Below, one piece after another: positions 23,113 through 30,589 of a DNA stretch of 33,621 nt. The position numbers and the translations under genes are program-made. The first letter of the stretch is position 1; every line of letters begins with the position of its first letter. Source of the DNA: a bacterium (GTDB lineage: Bacteria; Bacillota; Clostridia; Oscillospirales; Oscillospiraceae); NCBI GenBank assembly GCA_004562395.1, contig SFQY01000020.1, positions 1 through 33,621 on the forward strand. The letters run 5' to 3'. The notes beneath the pieces are model-generated. The model was not told where the DNA came from. It saw only the letters and a list, made by a program, of their open reading frames with translations, and made no database searches.

Positions 23113-23892
23113 TCAACCCTCCACATTGGTATAGCGGACATCGGCGTTGGCGGCCAGGGCGGCCTTCCAGACCTTTTCCAGATGGGCGTAGCTTTCGCAC
23201 AGACCGTCGATCCGGCTCACGTCGGTCAGCGCCCACATGAGGAAGCGGATGGCGTCCACCTGGGTGTTGTCCATGTCGTACAGCTCCGCGTCGATGTCGG
23301 TGTATTTCCGGGTCTGGGCGCCCTTGAATACGTAGATGGGATACTGCTGGGTCTGGGTATCCACCACCACGTCGCTGGCCAGACCGTTCTTGCCGATGAT
23401 CTCGTGCAGAAGCACCGGCTCGCTGCCGTCGGGGGAGAAGCCCAGCTCCATGCTGACCTTGATGTTCCCTTCGGTTGACATAATGCAGTTGGCATAGACC
23501 TCACCGCTGAAATCGGAGAAGACCCGGGTGATCCTCTGGTGGGTCAGAAATTCCACCAGACTGCTCTCAAATACCAGGATGTCCTTCAGGCTCCGGGTGA
23601 AATCGTCCCGGGAGACGATGTGGTGGATCCGCAGGGCCAGGGGATTTTTCACCATTTCCGTGTCCAGAATGTTCCGAAGCTCCACGTACCGGCGCTTTAG
23701 CTGCCAGTGGTACAGAGGAACGTTGCGGAAGCCGTCCCGGGGAAGCTCTCTTTGGAAGTCGTAGAAGAAGCGGAACGCGCCCTTGTCGCAGGTCACCTTC
23801 ACCGCTCCGTCCTCCAGCTCCACGGCCACGTCCTTCGCGATGGAATACTTGGCGGTCATTTCCATCAGGTAGGGGATAAACTTGCTGTCCAT
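23113..23892 (-). CDS. Uncharacterised 259-aa protein next to the Gfo/Idh oxidoreductase
   Basis: I do not recognise a family. The start at 23892 is preceded by GAGGAGG; an upstream in-frame ATG at 23916 has none. It has no signal peptide or membrane span. The first 100 residues are mixed charged and aromatic (FRFFYDFQREL; PLYHWQLKRRYVEL). From about residue 125 the layout resembles a Gfo/Idh substrate domain: SGEVYANCIMSTEGNIKVS, then IIGKNG, then a C-terminal helix DGLCESYAHLEKVWKAAL. No Rossmann half is present. It could be a stand-alone partner subunit of the next enzyme. That is inference from pattern only. Confidence 0.55.
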   Translation of the reverse strand: MDSKFIPYLMEMTAKYSIAKDVAVELEDGAVKVTCDKGAFRFFYDFQRELPRDGFRNVPLYHWQLKRRYVELRNILDTEMVKNPLALRIHHIVSRDDFTRSLKDILVFESSLVEFLTHQRITRVFSDFSGEVYANCIMSTEGNIKVSMELGFSPDGSEPVLLHEIIGKNGLASDVVVDTQTQQYPIYVFKGAQTRKYTDIDAELYDMDNTQVDAIRFLMWALTDVSRIDGLCESYAHLEKVWKAALAANADVRYTNVEG

Positions 23893-23912
23893 GCTCGGCA
23901 CCTCCTCAAAAA

Positions 23913-24665
23913 TCACAGCATCTTGATGCGGGGACTGTACTTGTCCAGGTTCTTTTTGTTGAATTCATCGCCGCCGGGGACGTTGGCGCTGCGCCAGAAG
24001 GGCGGCTCGATGCCCCGGGACAGGCACTCCTTGGCGCACTCGATCTCCAGACGGTGGGCAATGTAGAAGTCCGTCATGTTGGAGACGGGGGCGATGGGGG
24101 TGTCGAAGCCCTCCAGCTTCACCACCGTGTCCCCCAGGGGGTTGTAGTCGTCGATGCACACATCCGCCAGGTCGAACAGGTTCTTCCGGGAGGGGTGGCG
24201 AAGCTCGTAGTCCTTGGGGATGTTGTCCTGCCAGTCGGAGGAGGAGACGGCAATGATTTTGGCTCCGACCTCCTTGGCCTGCAGGGCGGCGTCGATGGTG
24301 GCGGCGTTGGTGCCGATGTTGTGGAAGATGATCAGAAGATCCCCCCGCTGCAGGTCGTAATACTCCATGATGGCCCGGCCGTAGTTGACGCAGCGCTCCA
24401 GCGCCAGGTACTTCTGGGCCTGGTTGAATACGGACAGGCCCGTCTCCATGCAGGGATTGATGCAGCACAGGCCGCCGGCCCGGAAGAACATCTCTCCCAC
24501 GGGCAGGGTGGTATGGCCGCCGCCGCCGTAGACGTGGATCAGCCGGTCGGCGGCGATGGCGTCGGCCATCAGCTTCGCGGCGGCGCGGATGTTGTCGTAT
24601 TGCTCATTTTCGATCCGGTTGAGCAGCTGCGTTACCTTGGGTAGATATCCGTTGGAATTATCCAT
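23913..24665 (-). CDS. SIS-domain protein, UPF0309-like
   Basis: 250 residues, start at 24665 behind GAGGAGA. A SIS sugar-phosphate isomerase/binding domain covers most of it. IHVYGGGGHTTLPVGEMFFR with AGGLCCINPCMETGL is the UPF0309 signature (GxGHS...AEE.FyRAGGL), here with Thr in place of Ser. LIIFHNIGTNAATIDAALQAK and IIAVSSSDWQ form the second half of the phosphosugar site. SIS proteins isomerise, deaminate or cleave phosphosugars. Together with GH20 this suggests amino-sugar phosphate metabolism. No sugar kinase is encoded in the window. Confidence 0.82.
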   Translation of the reverse strand: MDNSNGYLPKVTQLLNRIENEQYDNIRAAAKLMADAIAADRLIHVYGGGGHTTLPVGEMFFRAGGLCCINPCMETGLSVFNQAQKYLALERCVNYGRAIMEYYDLQRGDLLIIFHNIGTNAATIDAALQAKEVGAKIIAVSSSDWQDNIPKDYELRHPSRKNLFDLADVCIDDYNPLGDTVVKLEGFDTPIAPVSNMTDFYIAHRLEIECAKECLSRGIEPPFWRSANVPGGDEFNKKNLDKYSPRIKML

Positions 24666-24733
24666 AGTCGTTTCTCCTCTTTGATGATTTCCGGATGGGA
24701 AAAATTTTCAGCGGTGCCGGAGGCACCGGCCGG

Positions 24734-25378
24734 TTACGAAGGGTCCGGGGGCTGCTTCGGAAGACAGGGGTCCAGCAGCTTTACCAGAATGGCGGAGTTT
24801 CCCAGGGCCAGCAGGGAAAAGCCCAGCAGGAGAAACAGGGCCATGCTGACGGAGATGGTCAGGTTGCTCAGGCAGCTGAGGTACACCGCTCCCAGGGAGG
24901 CGGCGGTCATCAGCGCGGTTTTGGGCAGGTTTCCCAGGGCCAGCAGGCAGGCGTTTCGGACCGTGTCCTTTATGGAGGCGTCAAATCTGGCAAGGCCGGG
25001 GAACAGGTACTGCAGCACCATCAGCAGCAGCACCCCCAGCAGAAGAACGCAGCTTCGCAGGATCTCCGCCGGGGAGCCTGCCGCCTCCCGGAGGACCCAC
25101 AGGTCCAGCACCAGCAGCGCCGCCAGAGCCAGGACCCCCAGCCACAGGAGGGTGGCCTGGCGGAAATTCTGCCGGAAGGAGCGGAAAAAGCTTCCCGGGA
25201 TGGACCCCTCCTCCTCCCGCACCATTTTCAGCGTCACGCAGTACAGGGCCGTCCAGGAGGCGCCGATGGTCACAAGGGGCACACTGGTCAGTAAAAACAG
25301 AAGGTTCAGGATCATCAGATCCCCCAGCCGGGACAGAAACCGGATCAGGGGACTTTCGAAATTGAATAGCTTTGTCAT
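24734..25378 (-). CDS. YesL-like DUF624 membrane protein
   Basis: 214 residues with four to six hydrophobic spans. The opening LFNFESPLIRFLSRLGDLMILNLLFLL with TSVPLVTIGASWTALYCVTLKM is typical of the DUF624/YesL family. Members commonly sit beside sugar ABC importers in Firmicutes; their exact role is unknown. It starts 6 bp after the serine hydrolase stop, with GGAG somewhat distant, so it is probably translationally coupled. Confidence 0.8.
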   Translation of the reverse strand: MTKLFNFESPLIRFLSRLGDLMILNLLFLLTSVPLVTIGASWTALYCVTLKMVREEEGSIPGSFFRSFRQNFRQATLLWLGVLALAALLVLDLWVLREAAGSPAEILRSCVLLLGVLLLMVLQYLFPGLARFDASIKDTVRNACLLALGNLPKTALMTAASLGAVYLSCLSNLTISVSMALFLLLGFSLLALGNSAILVKLLDPCLPKQPPDPS

Positions 25379-25384
25379 AGTGGT

Positions 25385-26563
25385 TTAAAGCTCCGCCGAC
25401 AGAAGGTTCCGGATCCGCCGGGTCAGGGAGGTGGTCCCCGCGGCCTTTTTCTGCTGCATCAGCAAAATGGTGGTTCCGGTGTCGGGGAGATTGGCGAAGT
25501 AGCAGCCCAGCCAGCCGGCCCAGCCGTATTCGTCCTGGCGGCTCATGAGGCAGGCCTGTCCCGGATGGACCAGGCGGCGCAGCAGGTGGGTATAGGTGTA
25601 GCCCTCGTGGCCTCCGAACTGCCGGAAGGCCTGCTGCTGGGGAGCCGTCAGCTCTCCGCCGGTCAGGTAGGCCACCGTCCGGGGGGAGAGGATCCGGACG
25701 CCCTCCAGGCTGCCGCCGTTCAGCAGCATCCCGGCGAAGCGGACGTAGTCGTCGATGGTGGACACCAGTCCCGCGCCGCCGGATTCGAACCGGGGCGGGG
25801 CGTCCATTTTGTTGGAGATCAGCAGGTGATCCCCGGTGTAGCGCTTCAGGGTGCCGTCCTCCCCCGGCTCGTAGGCCGCGGCCAGACGGCTGTATGCTTC
25901 ATCAGGTACCCAAAAACCTGTATCGTTCATATTCAGGGGCTGGAACACGTTCTGTTCCAGAAAGGCGCCAAAGCGCATTCCGGATACGGCCTCGATGACG
26001 GCCCCCAGCACGTCCGCCGAAAAGCCGTAGCACCAGGAGCTGTCCGGCTCAAAGGCCAGGGGAAGCTGCCCCAGGGCGTTGGCAAATTCCCGGGTGGTGA
26101 CGGCGCCGGGGGTGTGCAGGGACTGGGTACAGCTGTCCACATAGGACTGTAGCTGCCGCCCCCGGGGGGTGTCTTCCTCCCCGTAGGTCAGGCCCGAGGT
26201 CATGTTCAGCAGGTGCAGCACCGTGACGGGCCGCCGGGCGGGAAGGGTGTGGTCCTCCGCCGCCACCCGGGGGGAGGCGAAGCCGGGCAGGACCTCCGAG
26301 ACGGGCATGTTCAGATCCAGCTGTCCCCGCTCCGCCAGGATCATGGCGGCCACGGCGGTGACGGGCTTGGTCATGGAAAAGAGCCGGAAGATATGGTCCC
26401 TTCTCAGGGGGATCTTCCTCTCCAGGTCGGCGTAGCCCCGGGCGTCGAAAAACAGCTCTTCCCCCTTCCGGAGGACCAGGAGGCTGACGCCGGGGGTCCG
26501 GGACTGCTCTACCTCCCGGGCCATGAGGCCGCGGAGGGATTCTTTCAGATTTTCATTCATCAT
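25385..26563 (-). CDS. Serine hydrolase, class C beta-lactamase/esterase fold
   Basis: 392 residues without a signal peptide, so cytoplasmic. The nucleophile motif Ser63-Met-Thr-Lys66 lies in FRLFSMTKPVTAVAAM. Tyr179 in CYGFSADVLG is the likely second motif, with Phe/Ser where Ser/Asn is usual. HEGYTYTHLLRR may be the third. Such proteins are often esterases, here perhaps a deacylase for an acylated sugar; antibiotic resistance is not indicated. The ATG at 26563 has no Shine-Dalgarno sequence: AATTGTGAAAAAAT precedes it and a repeat element begins 58 bp upstream. The true start is therefore uncertain. Confidence 0.82.
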   Translation of the reverse strand: MMNENLKESLRGLMAREVEQSRTPGVSLLVLRKGEELFFDARGYADLERKIPLRRDHIFRLFSMTKPVTAVAAMILAERGQLDLNMPVSEVLPGFASPRVAAEDHTLPARRPVTVLHLLNMTSGLTYGEEDTPRGRQLQSYVDSCTQSLHTPGAVTTREFANALGQLPLAFEPDSSWCYGFSADVLGAVIEAVSGMRFGAFLEQNVFQPLNMNDTGFWVPDEAYSRLAAAYEPGEDGTLKRYTGDHLLISNKMDAPPRFESGGAGLVSTIDDYVRFAGMLLNGGSLEGVRILSPRTVAYLTGGELTAPQQQAFRQFGGHEGYTYTHLLRRLVHPGQACLMSRQDEYGWAGWLGCYFANLPDTGTTILLMQQKKAAGTTSLTRRIRNLLSAEL

Positions 26564-26620
26564 ATTTTTTCACAATTGGCTGGGGTGGCCTGGTTGCGTG
26601 TTAATGCCAATGCTTTGCGT

Positions 26621-26864
26621 TTTCGCAGGGCTTATGTCATGACCCCGCCGACCCGCTGTAGGTTTTAAACCGGTTTGTTGAATGGGAAATGTCTCGCCCA
26701 CATCATAGGCTTGTACGAATTTGCCGGTACCATTCCTGTTTTGGGGATGAAACTGCGCGAGAGGGTGAATCAGCCTCTATAGTCGGAGGGTACCCTGTAC
26801 CATTCAACCAGCCACGCAATCATCGCTACTTGGTCGGCGGGGTCATAACATAAGCCCTACGAAA
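26621..26864. mobile_element. MITE-like element with 33-bp terminal inverted repeats
   Basis: The left end 26621-26653 (core AGGGCTTATG and ACCCCGCCGACC) matches the reverse complement of the right end 26832-26864 at 31 of 33 positions. Further inner pairing (GTTGAATGG at about 26677 with CCATTCAAC at about 26800) suggests a longer decayed inverted repeat. No open frame of note. The flanks show no obvious target duplication. Confidence 0.55.
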
Positions 26865-26886
26865 GGGAAGACTTAACAGCCTACTA

Positions 26887-26920
26887 GGGGGGGAAGAAGG
26901 GAGGAGACTCCCCTCTTCCC
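26887..26920 (-). terminator. Hairpin downstream of the cluster C binding-protein gene
   Basis: 14-bp arms GGGGAAGAAGGGAG and CTCCCCTCTTCCCC (13 of 14 pair) lie about 35 bp past the stop codon. No T-run, so termination strength is uncertain. Confidence 0.5.
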
Positions 26921-26954
26921 CGGGAGGGTGAATGACGCGGTAAGGTAACGGGAA

Positions 26955-28397
26955 TTATTTCAGAGAGGCCATGTATTCGTTGGTGGCGGACTCCCAGGCG
27001 GCCAGGGCTTCCTCGGGGGTGGTGGTGCCGTAGACCAGGTCCTTCAGAACCGTGACCAGGGAGGTGGAGAAGGTGCCGAAGTTGACGTTGTCATACCAGG
27101 CGTTGGTGGTGTTGCTGAAGCCCTTGGGCATGGATTTGAGGACCTGCATGGGAGCTTCGGCCTTTTCGCCCATCTTCTCCTCCAGCAGCTGCATACCATA
27201 CTCGCAGTTGGGGATGCCGCCGGTGGCAACGGTCCACTCCACGGCGTCGGGATCGGTGGTCATCCACTTGATGAACTCCCAGGCCCAATCCTTGTTCTTG
27301 GAGTTGTTGGCGATGGCCATGTTGTAGGAGCCGAAGTAGGTGGACTGGGAACCCACAAAGTCACCGGCCTCTACCACGGGCAGGGGGATGAAGGCAAAGC
27401 GGTCTTCGATGCCGGAGGCCACGGCCTTGCGGTACTGGTCATAGGCAAGGGTACGCCAGCGGATGGCAGTGTCGTTGTCGGGGGTCAGGTCCATGACCAC
27501 ATTGGCGCCTTCCCGGACGTTGGGGGCGCAGCACTGGGCCAGGGCGTCGATCATCTCAAAGACTCTGGGCAGGGCCGGATCCTGGAAGTTGATGGTGGAG
27601 TCGGCGGGGGTGGTGCCATAGGTGATGGGCTCCGCGCCGTAGGCCATGGCCAGGCCGTAGTAGTTCTGGAAGATGTTGGCGGTGTGGGTGTAGCACAGCT
27701 GGACGCCGTAGGTCTGCTTGCCGGTGACGGGGTCGGTGCCGGTACACTTCTGGGCGATCTCCAGCAAGTCATCCCAGGTCCAGTCGGCGGTGGGGGCCTC
27801 CACGCCGTAATGCTCCAGGATGTCCAGGTCCACATAGGCGATGGAAGGCTCAATGACGTACTGGATGCCGGAGACCATGGTCTTGCTCAGGTCGCCGTAG
27901 CGGCGGTTCTCGGTGGTGAAGAGCATCTTGGCGTAGTCGGCGTCCCGCTCCAGATAGGGATCCAGAGGCTCGCACAGCTCCGTCAGAGTGGCGCCGTGGA
28001 GGATGATGTCCACATCGCCGCTGAGGACCGCGGTCTGGATGGAGGTGATCCAGTTATCCCAGGGGCAGGTCTCCACCAGGATCTCTACGTTGGGGTATTT
28101 CTCGTTCCATTTCGCGATCAGCTCGTTGTAGCCGGGCATTTCCACTCCGGAAACCAGGTCCATGGTGCCATCGGGGCCAACATCAATGAAGTTCGCGGTT
28201 CCGTACAGACGCAGGGTGACTTTTTCGTTGGGGTCCAGGCCAGAGGCGTCCGCTGCAGGGGGTTCCGTCGCGGGAGCATCCGCCGCGGGAGCGTCAGCCG
28301 CAGGGGGCTGTGTGGCGGGAGCCTCTTGTTTGGCGCCGCAGGCAGCCAGGGAAAGGACCATGACCAGTGCCAGCAGCATTGCGATCAGCTTTTTCAT
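26955..28397 (-). CDS. Extracellular solute-binding lipoprotein (cluster C)
   Basis: 480 residues, start at 28397 behind AGGAGG. The signal peptide ends in the lipobox LAAC (Cys20), followed by an Ala/Pro-rich low-complexity linker to about residue 55. The mature part is a family 1 sugar-binding fold (ILEHYGVEAPTADWTWDDLL; NSKNKDWAWEFIKWM), with many Trp/Tyr residues suited to stacking on sugars. Its permeases lie upstream on the same strand, separated by 412 bp of repeat DNA, and it appears to have its own promoter near 28446. Confidence 0.93.
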   Translation of the reverse strand: MKKLIAMLLALVMVLSLAACGAKQEAPATQPPAADAPAADAPATEPPAADASGLDPNEKVTLRLYGTANFIDVGPDGTMDLVSGVEMPGYNELIAKWNEKYPNVEILVETCPWDNWITSIQTAVLSGDVDIILHGATLTELCEPLDPYLERDADYAKMLFTTENRRYGDLSKTMVSGIQYVIEPSIAYVDLDILEHYGVEAPTADWTWDDLLEIAQKCTGTDPVTGKQTYGVQLCYTHTANIFQNYYGLAMAYGAEPITYGTTPADSTINFQDPALPRVFEMIDALAQCCAPNVREGANVVMDLTPDNDTAIRWRTLAYDQYRKAVASGIEDRFAFIPLPVVEAGDFVGSQSTYFGSYNMAIANNSKNKDWAWEFIKWMTTDPDAVEWTVATGGIPNCEYGMQLLEEKMGEKAEAPMQVLKSMPKGFSNTTNAWYDNVNFGTFSTSLVTVLKDLVYGTTTPEEALAAWESATNEYMASLK

Positions 28398-28445
28398 TGT
28401 GTTTCCTCCTAAATTAGAATATATATGCACAGAAAACCTGTGTAT

Positions 28446-28500
28446 ATTATAGGGATATTCCATTAAAATGGTTCATTCGGCAGAATAGGGCATTTTAATG
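28446..28500 (-). promoter_or_regulatory. Putative promoter and operator of the cluster C binding-protein gene
   Basis: On the minus strand a perfect -10 TATAAT (28451-28446) has only a weak -35. Upstream, CATTAAAATG (28461-28470) and CATTTTAATG (28491-28500) form a perfect inverted repeat with centres 30 bp apart, about three helix turns. A weak -35 plus spaced half-sites is consistent with an activator-dependent promoter. Confidence 0.45.
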
Positions 28501-28745
28501 TGTATATCGGGTTTGCTTAGATGCATGAGAAATTGGTGTTTGCAGGGATGACGGAACGCAATGCCTTCCCCCGGGGGGAAGGTGCTTAAGTAGCGCACAC
28601 TGGGGCGGATGAGGAACGGCGATCTGTTCCGAATCTGTATGCATTTCGTTAAAAAGGTACATCTTCGCGGTCCCCCTTCCCCCCGGGGGAAGGCATTGTG
28701 CGGTACTCATCCTTACAAATTCCAATTTATCGGCTTGCGGAGGGG
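28499..28745. repeat. Two composite palindromic repeats in inverted orientation (copies C and D)
   Basis: Copy C (28499-28617) has GTGTATATCGGGTTTGC, GAAATTGGTGTTTGC, CCTTCCCCCGGGGGGAAGG and GCACACTGGGGCGGATGAGG. Copy D (about 28655-28745) has CTTCGCGGTCCCCCTTCC, a GGGGGAAGG palindrome and ACAAATTCCAATTTATCGGC in the opposite direction. They fill most of the gap between the permease and binding-protein genes. Confidence 0.7.
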
Positions 28746-28809
28746 AGGCGATAAGGCCGTATTTTCATATGAAGATCGGGGATCTGTGATTTTCTGTTGA
28801 GAAATCGGA

Positions 28810-29637
28810 TCACTGCTTGATGCCGGATACGGCGATGCTGGCTACGATGTGCTTCTGCAGGATCAGATACAGGATCACCAGCGGGATGGCGCTCAGAACC
28901 GCCACGGCCATCCGGGGGCCGTAGTAGGTGGCGTTCTGGTTGGCGTTGAACATGGCCACGCCCACGGAGATCATCTGCTTTTTGTAGTCCCGGATCACCA
29001 CCAGGGGCCACAGGTAGGCGTTCCAGTTGGCGATGACCTGCAGAATGGCCAGGGTGGACATGATGGGCTTGGACAGGGGCAGGATGATGCTGAAGAAGAC
29101 CCGCCACTGGCTGCCGCCGTCGATATAGACCGATTCCGCCAGGGAATCCGGAATGGAGCTGATGTAGGACCGGGCAAAGAAGGTGCCGTATACATAGGCG
29201 AACTGGCCCAGGATCAGGGGCCACCAGGTGTTCAGCAGACCCCAGTCCCGGTACTGCAGGAACAGCGGCACCAGGCGGGACTCGAAGGGCACCATCATCA
29301 CCGCCAGCATGAAGATAAACCAGAACCGTTTGCCCACAAAGTTCAGCTTGGCAAAGGCAAAGCCGCACATCATGGAGAAAAAGACCGCTAAGGTGGTGTT
29401 GATCACCACGATGATCACGGTGTTCAGGAAGTACCGGGGCAGGTCGATCATCTTCGCCGCCGCCTTGTAGTTGAACAGGGTGGGCTCGTGGGGGATCAGG
29501 GAAAATTCCGGAAGATAGGTGGTGGCCGTCCGGTCAAAGGACATGGAGATGGACCAAACCAGCGGGATCAGGATGATGACCAGGATCACCAGCAGCACCG
29601 CCGCGGTCAGATACCGGGTAAACTTCGCTCTTTTCAT
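28810..29637 (-). CDS. Carbohydrate ABC transporter permease 2 (cluster C)
   Basis: 275 residues with six predicted spans. It is MalG-type, but the usual EAA loop is LAESVYIDGGSQWR, so EAA is changed to ESV while the Gly and the following LP are kept. The start at 29637 lies 3 bp after the stop of permease 1, with GAGGTG upstream inside that gene. The ATPase partner must come from elsewhere. Confidence 0.92.
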   Translation of the reverse strand: MKRAKFTRYLTAAVLLVILVIILIPLVWSISMSFDRTATTYLPEFSLIPHEPTLFNYKAAAKMIDLPRYFLNTVIIVVINTTLAVFFSMMCGFAFAKLNFVGKRFWFIFMLAVMMVPFESRLVPLFLQYRDWGLLNTWWPLILGQFAYVYGTFFARSYISSIPDSLAESVYIDGGSQWRVFFSIILPLSKPIMSTLAILQVIANWNAYLWPLVVIRDYKKQMISVGVAMFNANQNATYYGPRMAVAVLSAIPLVILYLILQKHIVASIAVSGIKQ

Positions 29638-29640
29638 AAG

Positions 29641-30558
29641 CTACACCTCGTCTTTCAGGAAGCCGGTCAGCTTCACGTTGATCATGGTCATGATGAACAC
29701 CAGAACGAACAGAACCATGGAACCGGCGGAGGCGACACCGTAATTGGGGGTTTCAAAGCTGAACTGGAAGACGTACATGAGAATGGTCTGCAGCGTGCCC
29801 CCGGCGCCGCCATAGGAGTCGCTGCCGCTGAGGATGAAGATGTCCGTGAATCTGGCCAGGCCGTTGATCATGCCCGTGACGAACAGCAGCGCGAAGCAGG
29901 ATTTCATATTGGGAATGGTGATGCACACCAGCTTCTGCAGGGCGTTGGCCCCGTCGATGGAGGCGGCGTCATACAGGTCCGTGGGGATGGACTGGAGGTT
30001 GGCCAGGTTCATCAGCATGGAGTAGCCCATGTTCATCCAGACCCAGATGATGGTCACGCCCCAGCGGGCGAATTTGGGGTCCGCCAGCCAGCCGATGCGG
30101 ATCTGTCTGCCGGTGATGGCGCTGAGGAAGTTGTTCAGCAGGCCTCCGTCGCCCATCAGCACCACCCGGAAGATCAGGTACACCGAGACGCCGGTGATGA
30201 TGTTGGGCAGATAAAAGCCCACCCGGAAAAATTCCTGCAGCTTGCCCCGGCCCAGGCTGTTGATCAGCACCGCCAGAAGAAAGCCCACGGGAATGGTCAG
30301 CAGGCCCATCACCGCCAGGAGAATGGTGTTGCCGATGGCCCGCCAGAAGGCGGACTGGGAAAACAGCATCCGGTAGTTCTCCAGGCCTACCCACTCGTCG
30401 CCGAAGCCCACCATGCCGATCCGGCGGAAGCTGTAGTCCACCGTGGAGATCATGGGGATGTACACCAGCACCAGCAGCGTCACCAGGCTGACGATGATAA
30501 AGGAGTAGGCCGTCAGATTGTTTTTGATCAGACGCTTTGAGATCTTTTTCTGTTTCAT
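29641..30558 (-). CDS. Carbohydrate ABC transporter permease 1 (cluster C)
   Basis: 305 residues with six spans. It is MalF/UgpA-type with EAA loop LYDAASIDGANALQ ending in TIPNMK (first Glu replaced by Asp). Start at 30558 behind GGAGGG, 31 bp after the GH20 gene. It forms the importer with the next gene and the lipoprotein at 26955-28397. Confidence 0.92.
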   Translation of the reverse strand: MKQKKISKRLIKNNLTAYSFIIVSLVTLLVLVYIPMISTVDYSFRRIGMVGFGDEWVGLENYRMLFSQSAFWRAIGNTILLAVMGLLTIPVGFLLAVLINSLGRGKLQEFFRVGFYLPNIITGVSVYLIFRVVLMGDGGLLNNFLSAITGRQIRIGWLADPKFARWGVTIIWVWMNMGYSMLMNLANLQSIPTDLYDAASIDGANALQKLVCITIPNMKSCFALLFVTGMINGLARFTDIFILSGSDSYGGAGGTLQTILMYVFQFSFETPNYGVASAGSMVLFVLVFIMTMINVKLTGFLKDEV

Positions 30559-30589
30559 AAATCCCTCCGAAAAGACGATGGATAGCCCT

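Noticed and set aside
25385..26563. Antibiotic-resistance beta-lactamase
   Set aside because: No signal peptide, location inside a sugar-use operon and the unusual YGFS motif point to an esterase-like serine hydrolase.
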